Assembly (NCBI GenBank): GCA_910585565.1
Contig: CAJUFC010000214.1
Span: 1-7,929, forward strand
Direction: 5' to 3'
DNA from: an uncultured Eggerthellaceae bacterium
GTDB taxonomy: Bacteria > Actinomycetota > Coriobacteriia > Coriobacteriales > Eggerthellaceae
Length of the DNA stretch: 7,929 bases
A model generated the notes under the pieces. That model worked only from the letters and a program-made list of their open reading frames with translations. It was not told where the DNA came from and ran no database searches. Below, in pieces: positions 3,698-7,929 of this stretch. Every line of letters starts with the position of its first letter. Position 1 is the first letter of the stretch. The position numbers and the translations under genes are program-made.

Positions 3698-4020
3698 GCG
3701 CCTTGCGCATCGAGGTGCGCGGACGCGATCTGTGGTCCATCCCCCGAGCCGAGCTCGAGGAGCGCACGCGCGCTGCGGCGCGAGACAAGGGCGCCGTTGC
3801 CGTGCGGGGCATGGTGCGCGTCCTCATCGTCGCGCCCGACTCGACCCAGGCGCAGCGCTGCCGGAAGCCGGTCGCGCAGGCCGTCGTCAACGCCCTCGAG
3901 GGAGAGGGCGTCATATCCAGGCGCGACATAGCGCGCGCCGAGTACTCATACAGGATGAACCCGCGCGATCCCCGGATCGTCGTGGAGGTGGAGGAGGTGG
4001 CCAGGCATGGCAGACGATAG
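3685..4020 (+). CDS. Possible RusA-fold protein lacking the usual acidic residues (111 aa)
   Basis: From MAMVSALRIEVRGRD the layout resembles RusA-type Holliday junction resolvases: an N-terminal strand, a central strand (RVLIVAPD), a helix with AVVNALEGEGVI, and a last strand (DPRIVVEVEEV). In RusA-like enzymes the helix begins with a D-x-D-N cluster and is followed by another aspartate pair. Here the equivalent positions appear as RKPVAQ and SRRD, so catalysis is doubtful. The position, between small unknowns and HNH genes in an early operon, is where phages often carry RusA. A divergent inactive homologue or an unrelated fold are both possible. The start could also be the ATG at 3691, which overlaps the preceding stop. 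Confidence 0.5.
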   Translation: MAMVSALRIEVRGRDLWSIPRAELEERTRAAARDKGAVAVRGMVRVLIVAPDSTQAQRCRKPVAQAVVNALEGEGVISRRDIARAEYSYRMNPRDPRIVVEVEEVARHGRR

Positions 4021-4258
4021 GAGGGGGCGGTCGCTCGGCGACCTGTCGGAGATCCTTTTCGACCAGCTCGACCGGCTGAACGACCCTGACCTCAAGGGGG
4101 AGGAGCTGGCGGCTGAGCTCGATCGGTCGAAGGCGGTATCGGGCGTCGCGTCGCAGATGATCAGCAACGCGAACACCGTGATCCGGGGCTGGGAGCTCCG
4201 GCAGGCGCTGTCGGAGGGGGGCGAGGACGTGAAGCCGCCCCGCCTCTTGGAAGGATAG
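4007..4258 (+). CDS. Conserved phage-type hypothetical protein (83 aa)
   Basis: The core, about residues 10-60, contains LSEILFDQLDRLNDPDLKGE and ELAAELDRSKAVSGVASQMISNANTVIR. This strongly resembles a small helical protein frequent in Gram-positive phage early operons, where it is carried as a conserved hypothetical. Two helices with regular heptads suggest an oligomerising protein. The start overlaps the preceding gene by 14 bases and follows a GGAGG-rich stretch. Position next to nuclease and replication genes hints at DNA metabolism, but no activity is known to me. Confidence 0.75.
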   Translation: MADDRRGRSLGDLSEILFDQLDRLNDPDLKGEELAAELDRSKAVSGVASQMISNANTVIRGWELRQALSEGGEDVKPPRLLEG

Positions 4259-4260
4259 GC

Positions 4261-4728
4261 ATGGCGGCGAGGACGGTCGATGGGTGGCCGGGATACCTCG
4301 TGACGGCGGCGGGGACGGTATGGTCTCGGCGGGAGGGCCGGCTGAGGAAGATCGTTCCTGCAGCCGACGAGGAAGGATACCTTCGAGTGCGCCTGCGTGC
4401 GGGCGGATGCGTTCGCGAGATCCCGGTGCATCGGCTCGTCGCGGCTGCATGGTGCCCGGGATGGCATCCGTCGCTCGAGGTGCACCACCTGGACGGCGAC
4501 CCGGCGAACAACCGCGCCGGCAACCTCTTGTGCGTGACTGCGGGGGAGCACGCGCGGATGCACGGGATCTGGGTCGACGGCGACGTGGTCGCCCGGGAGC
4601 GCCGGCGCGCGAACGAGCTCATCGCGGCATCGCGCCCGGCGCGTCCGGGCGAGCCGGCGCTGAGAGGCCTCATGCGCGCGGCTCAGGACGCCGAGCGCGC
4701 CTTGGCCAAGCGGGGGATTTCGCTATGA
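4261..4728 (+). CDS. NUMOD4-HNH endonuclease (155 aa)
   Basis: A free-standing HNH nuclease. Residues about 6-22 (VDGWPGYLVTAAGTVWS) are a NUMOD4 DNA-binding motif, followed by a short strand region and the HNH core: H57 in PVHRLVAAAW, then VHHLDGDPANNRAGNLLCV with H75, H76, N84 and N88, and H97. These are the residues that bind the metal and cut the phosphodiester bond in HNH_3 enzymes. The C-terminal 50 residues are helical and charged. It starts two bases after the previous stop and ends in an ATGA overlap with a second HNH gene. In phages such genes are usually homing endonucleases spreading themselves, or early host-DNA nucleases. Confidence 0.92.
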   Translation: MAARTVDGWPGYLVTAAGTVWSRREGRLRKIVPAADEEGYLRVRLRAGGCVREIPVHRLVAAAWCPGWHPSLEVHHLDGDPANNRAGNLLCVTAGEHARMHGIWVDGDVVARERRRANELIAASRPARPGEPALRGLMRAAQDAERALAKRGISL

Positions 4729-5552
4729 GCCGCAATGCTTCCGGCGAGGTTCCCGAGCGTGTCGCCAAGGCCGTTCGATGGTCCAGGGAGCCCGAGAAGC
4801 AAGCGTGGATGGAGGCCCATTGCGGGCTCGGCAACGTCGAGCTCTCGCGCGCGTTCGAAGCGGAGTTCGGCTTTCCCCTCTCACGCCCGCAGATCACCCT
4901 TTGGCGCCAGACGAACGGAAGGTGCCTGCGGGAATCGCACGGCGGCGGCAGGTCGGCGCGCCCGGTGGGCAGCGAGTACGTGGGCAAGGACGGCTACGTC
5001 ATGCGCAAGGTCGCGGAGCGTCCGAGCGTGCCGGGATCCAAGGACAACTGGGCCCTCAAGCACGTGTGGGCCTACGAGGAGGCCCGGGGTCCCGTGCCGG
5101 AGGGGTGCAACGTGTTCTTCGCGGACGGGAATCGGCGCAACTTCGACCCAGAGAACCTGGTCGCCGTGCCGAAGCGCGTGGTGGCCGTGCTCAACAATCG
5201 CGCCCTTGGGTGCGAGTGGCATGACGCCGACAGCCTCGAGGCCTGCGCCGCCCACGCGATGCTGGAGGTGGGCATTGCGGACGTGGAGCTGTCGGCGCCC
5301 AGGAGGTGCCGCGTGTGCGGATGCGAGTTCGTTCCGGACGAGCAGCCGAAGTCGCGGCGCAACACGAACGTGTCGACCTGCAGGGCATGCCTCGACGCGG
5401 GCAGGAGGGCCCGTTACTCCGGCGATGCAGGCACGGGCGTGTGCCGCGTGTGCGGAAGGCCGTTCCGCAAGTCGAGTCCGAAGAACGTGCGCTGTTCGGA
5501 TTGCATAGCGGCGAAGAGATGGAAACCGAGATCGGAGGGCGACGATGATTGA
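4725..5552 (+). CDS. HNH endonuclease with N-terminal HTH and C-terminal zinc ribbons (275 aa)
   Basis: Three parts are visible. Residues about 20-65 resemble the HTH-like head of phage HNH proteins (EKQAWMEAH, LSRAFEAEFG, SRPQITLWRQ). Residues about 80-150 hold GSEYVGKDGYVMRKV, then LKHVWAYEEARGPVPEG, then FADGNRRNFDPENL, a typical HNH core with H113 and N144; the second histidine position reads VFF, as in a known sub-group. The C-terminus has two CxxC pairs each (C195/C198 with C219/C222, and C240/C243 with C257/C260), two likely zinc ribbons. The ATG is taken at the ATGA overlap, with GGGGGA eight bases upstream. Zinc ribbons are unusual in this family and may set DNA target choice. Confidence 0.88.
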   Translation: MSRNASGEVPERVAKAVRWSREPEKQAWMEAHCGLGNVELSRAFEAEFGFPLSRPQITLWRQTNGRCLRESHGGGRSARPVGSEYVGKDGYVMRKVAERPSVPGSKDNWALKHVWAYEEARGPVPEGCNVFFADGNRRNFDPENLVAVPKRVVAVLNNRALGCEWHDADSLEACAAHAMLEVGIADVELSAPRRCRVCGCEFVPDEQPKSRRNTNVSTCRACLDAGRRARYSGDAGTGVCRVCGRPFRKSSPKNVRCSDCIAAKRWKPRSEGDDD

Positions 5553-5919
5553 CGCTGCGAGCCTGCCGTTCGAGCTTGAGCGCTGCGACATCATCGTCGT
5601 GCGCCATGCGGGCGGCTTCTGCCACCTGGAGCCATGGCGGATGCAGGGCGAGCTCGCTGGCGCCATGCACGGTGCCGTCCGCGAGCTGTTCGCCGAGCGC
5701 CATCGCGACGACGCGCTGCTCGCCGAGTTCGCGCTCGGCTTCGTCGCGGCGATGGACGCCGTCGGCAGCGGAAGCCTGCGCTTTTCGGCAGCGAAGGACG
5801 AGGCAGGCCTCGTCTCGGCCATAACGCGCGCGTTCGACGAGATGCACGGGAACATGTCTGACGTCGCGCTCTCGGAGCTCGCCGAGCTCGCGAGGCGCAG
5901 GGAGGCAGGTGCTCGATGA
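5545..5919 (+). CDS. Hypothetical helical protein (124 aa)
   Basis: Begins MIDAASLPFELERCDIIVVR, with GGAGGG five bases upstream and an eight-base overlap with the HNH gene. After a short strand-rich start (IIVVRHAGGFCHLEP) the remainder is alanine- and glutamate-rich helix (GAVRELFAERHRDDALLAEF, then ALGFVAAMDAV), ending ALSELAELARRREAGAR. There are no membrane segments or metal motifs. It ends in an ATGA overlap with the integrase, so the two are translated together. No family is recognised; a regulator or partner of the integrase is possible on position alone. Confidence 0.75.
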   Translation: MIDAASLPFELERCDIIVVRHAGGFCHLEPWRMQGELAGAMHGAVRELFAERHRDDALLAEFALGFVAAMDAVGSGSLRFSAAKDEAGLVSAITRAFDEMHGNMSDVALSELAELARRREAGAR

Positions 5920-7142
5920 GGGGCGAGTCGCTGGTCAAGCGAGATAGGGACGGCATCTGGTACTGCCGCCCCTATCTCGGCGTGAACAGGATCACGGGAA
6001 GGCCCATACGGCCGTACAGGAGGTTTCCGCAGGCGCGCACGAAGGCCGAGGCCGAGCGGCTTGCCGAGGAATGGGTCGCGAGCCACGCCGAGGCTGCGAA
6101 GCTCGGCGTCTCCAGCAGGCTGTCCGAGCTCGTCGCGAGCTACATCGACACGCTCGAGGCCGCCCACGCCCCGGTGAACACCGTGAAGACGTACCGTTCG
6201 ACGCTGCGCTGCTACATCGCGCCCAACGTCGGGCGCACGAGGGTCGACGAGTTCACGACGGCCACGGCCACGGCGCTCTACAACGTCGTCCTCATGCAGG
6301 AGAGCAGGCGCGGCGGGAAGATCAGCCCGAACACGGTGCTCAAGATGCACTGGCTGCTGGCTGGCGCCTTCAAGCACTTCGCCAGATCGGGCCTCTGCGC
6401 CCACAACCCGATGCTGGCCGTAACGCATCCAGACCCCGTCGTGAAGGAGGCAAGGGCGTACGACGAGCACGAGTTCGCCCGCATCGCCTCCTATCTGCAA
6501 GGGGCGCTCAGGAGCAGCGACGCGAGCCCGGAGGCCGTCTTCGCGCGGTCGGTGGCGTTCGCGACGTACCTTTCGCTCTGGCATGGCACGCGGGCCGGCG
6601 AGACGCTGGCGCTGTCGATCGAGGACGCGCAGCTGTGGAGGTCGAACCTCCACGTCCACTGCACCATGGTCGATGACGCGGGCGTGGTGACGCGCCAGGA
6701 GAAGACCAAGGGAAGAAGGAGCCGCAACGTCAGCATTTATGACGAAGTGGTGCCTGAGATCGAGGAGCACCTGGCATGGGCGGACGCTGCCGTGCCTCGC
6801 AGGCGAGACGTTCCGCGCATGGTGGTCACCATGCCGGACGGGTCGTACGTGAGGCCCTCGGACCTTTCGAGGGCGTTCGGCTGTCAGGTGAGGGACCGCC
6901 TCGGCCTTCCGTCAGACACGCACTTCCACACGTTGAGGCATACCCATGCCACATGGATGATCCTGCAGGGCGCAGACATCGTGAGCGTCGCAGAGCGGCT
7001 GGGGCATGCGAAGGAGTCGATGACGCTCGAGCTCTACGGGCACCTCATGCCGGGACGCGACGCCGCGGCGGTCGAGGCGTTCGCTGAGTTCGCGAGATGG
7101 GCCGAGCGGCAAGGACAAGACCAAAGGAGAGACTGGCAATGA
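5916..7142 (+). CDS. int: Tyrosine recombinase (phage integrase)
   Basis: A complete 408-residue integrase of the phage/ICE type that recombines attP with attB. Residues about 8-60 form an arm-type DNA-binding head (WYCRPYLGVNRITGRP). Residues 65-170 form the SAM-like core-binding domain (LVASYIDTLEAAHAPVNTVK). Residues 180-390 form the catalytic domain. All active-site residues are present: R226 (HGTRAGE), K265 (KTKGRRSR), H338 and R341 (HTLRHTHAT), H364 (RLGHAKESMT) and the nucleophile Y374 (LELYGHLMPG). The ATG overlaps the preceding stop. The gene sits in the middle of the early operon and not beside the repressor. No attachment site was identified within the window. Confidence 0.96.
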   Translation: MRGESLVKRDRDGIWYCRPYLGVNRITGRPIRPYRRFPQARTKAEAERLAEEWVASHAEAAKLGVSSRLSELVASYIDTLEAAHAPVNTVKTYRSTLRCYIAPNVGRTRVDEFTTATATALYNVVLMQESRRGGKISPNTVLKMHWLLAGAFKHFARSGLCAHNPMLAVTHPDPVVKEARAYDEHEFARIASYLQGALRSSDASPEAVFARSVAFATYLSLWHGTRAGETLALSIEDAQLWRSNLHVHCTMVDDAGVVTRQEKTKGRRSRNVSIYDEVVPEIEEHLAWADAAVPRRRDVPRMVVTMPDGSYVRPSDLSRAFGCQVRDRLGLPSDTHFHTLRHTHATWMILQGADIVSVAERLGHAKESMTLELYGHLMPGRDAAAVEAFAEFARWAERQGQDQRRDWQ

Positions 7143-7336
7143 CAAGGAATCCGATAGGCGAAGGCTGCGAGGACCGCTGCTGCGACTGCTGCGATCGCGC
7201 TGAGGTGCGTGGCTACAGGAGGGGTCGCGCGGTGAACGCGATGTCGCTGTTCTGCGAGCTCAACCAGCGCTACGTGGCACCGCGATCGTCTTGCCCGGAA
7301 TGGCTGTTCGGCGACCCATGGGAGGGCATAAGATGA
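7139..7336 (+). CDS. Cysteine-rich small protein (65 aa)
   Basis: Begins MTRNPIGEGCEDRCCDCCDR with AAGGAG upstream and an ATGA overlap with the integrase stop. Cysteines at 10, 14, 15, 17, 18, 39 and 52 suggest a small zinc-binding knuckle. The C-terminal half (FCELNQRYVAPRSSCPEWLF) resembles tails of small phage-encoded zinc proteins. It ends in an ATGA overlap with the replication gene. Its place directly after the integrase would fit an excisionase or accessory factor, but it has no visible winged helix, so that is only a guess. Confidence 0.7.
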   Translation: MTRNPIGEGCEDRCCDCCDRAEVRGYRRGRAVNAMSLFCELNQRYVAPRSSCPEWLFGDPWEGIR

Positions 7337-7929
7337 GCGACCAACTGATGGGCGTCGACTACTTCGCGCTGTCCGTCGACGCGAAGGACGATGACAAGAT
7401 ATTCGAGCTCAAGTACCGCTACGGCATGCCGGACGGCGCGGCCGACTACGACCATGCCGCTGCCTGGGCGGCGTACGGCCGCTTCGTCGAGCTCCTGGCG
7501 TCCATATACCAAGAGGGCTTCGCGGCGCAGATGACCAATCAGAAGCGGCTGCGGCTCTCGCAGCAGCTCGGGATGCCCTTGGGCGAGCTCGATCGGTTCA
7601 TCCTCACCTGCGTCGACGTGGGGCTTTTCGATGACCGCATGTGGAACGAATGGGGCGTTCTGACGTCACGCGGCATACAGAGACGCTACTTCCATGCCGT
7701 CAAGCGTCGCAAGGGCAGCATCCCGCCGGAGCTGTCCAGGTACCTCCTGATCGACGTGGACGGCGACGCATGCTCGCAGCGCGAAGGCGCGGGATGCGCG
7801 TCGGGCGCAACGGATGCGCGCACGGAGCAGGCGGCGACGGATGACGATGCATGCACGGAACAGGCCTGCGCCGCTGCTGATGCAGACACGATGCATGCAG
7901 AGAAGCAACAAAGAAAAGAAAAGAAAAGA
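7333..7929 (+). CDS. DUF4373-type phage replication-initiation protein, partial (3' end beyond window)
   Basis: The first 130 residues match the Lin1244/Lin1753-like N-terminal domain (DUF4373) found in Gram-positive phage replication initiators: VDYFALSVDAKDDDKIFELK, then LLASIYQEGF, LGMPLGELDRFILTCVDVGL and VLTSRGIQRRYFHAVKRRKG. This is a winged-helix-like DNA-binding domain. Residues about 143-190 form an acidic, alanine- and cysteine-rich linker with an imperfect repeat (A-[RC]-T-E-Q-A). The visible end turns into a lysine/arginine/glutamate run encoded by four AAAGA repeats, and the frame is open at the last base. In homologues such a linker joins to a C-terminal domain for helicase loading; that part is not visible here. 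The ATG overlaps the preceding stop. Confidence 0.85.
   Translation, partial: MSDQLMGVDYFALSVDAKDDDKIFELKYRYGMPDGAADYDHAAAWAAYGRFVELLASIYQEGFAAQMTNQKRLRLSQQLGMPLGELDRFILTCVDVGLFDDRMWNEWGVLTSRGIQRRYFHAVKRRKGSIPPELSRYLLIDVDGDACSQREGAGCASGATDARTEQAATDDDACTEQACAAADADTMHAEKQQRKEKKR
7910..7929 (+). repeat. (AAAGA)4 tandem repeat within the replication gene
   Basis: Four perfect AAAGA units run to the window edge and may continue. They encode RKEKKR at the end of the linker. A five-base unit shifts the reading frame if its number changes, so slippage would switch the downstream part of the protein off or on. Confidence 0.7.

Noticed and set aside
4284..4724. 147-residue N-terminal extension of the second HNH gene
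   Set aside because: It overlaps the NUMOD4-HNH gene out of frame. The ATGA start at 4725 with GGGGGA and the homology-like start at the HTH are much better.
4881..6770. 629-residue minus-strand open frame
   Set aside because: It lies antisense to the HNH, the 124-residue gene and the integrase with its catalytic motifs. Long antisense frames are common in GC-rich coding DNA; its composition is arginine/alanine-biased and no domain is seen.

Overview
The window looks like the lysogeny and early region of a temperate phage (prophage) or a related integrative element in a GC-rich bacterium with strong Shine-Dalgarno sequences. The mix of GC-rich codons, frequent AGG arginine codons and gene families shared with Firmicutes phages suggests a gut actinobacterium of the Coriobacteriia/Eggerthellaceae type. 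That placement is an inference from sequence style, not from a marker gene.

Layout. (1) Bases 1-615, minus strand: a short XRE-family repressor followed directly by a two-helix membrane protein cut by the window edge. (2) Bases 616-757: a strikingly AT-rich divergent control region. It has two good sigma70-type promoters back to back and a perfect 12-bp dyad whose arms lie in and beside the repressor promoter, as in a CI/Cro-type switch. (3) Bases 758-1391, plus strand: a small membrane protein, a Cro-like XRE protein and a 64-residue unknown. (4) Bases 1392-1776: non-coding and rich in inverted repeats, including a perfect 26-bp pair. (5) Bases 1737-2861: the oddest part. Two consecutive cassettes are each bounded by inverted copies of one 24-bp element, and each contains a tail-to-tail overlapping pair of small genes. 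The minus-strand genes of the two cassettes are clear paralogues; the plus-strand genes share their 5' ends and a KPYPxPA tail. (6) Bases 2885-3237: a 59-residue ORF and a second structured non-coding stretch. (7) Bases 3238-7929: an almost gap-free plus-strand operon, many of whose genes overlap by ATGA. It encodes small unknowns, a possibly RusA-like protein, a NUMOD4-HNH endonuclease, an HNH protein with zinc ribbons, an unknown, a complete tyrosine integrase, a Cys-rich small protein and the start of a DUF4373-type replication-initiation protein.

How it may work together: the repressor would hold the rightward promoter shut in the lysogen, and the Cro-like protein would push the switch to early expression. 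The long operon would then supply nucleases, recombination and replication functions. The two inverted-repeat cassettes do not fit this scheme and are the best candidates for something undescribed, either an invertible (phase-variable) gene pair or a duplicated moron-type module.
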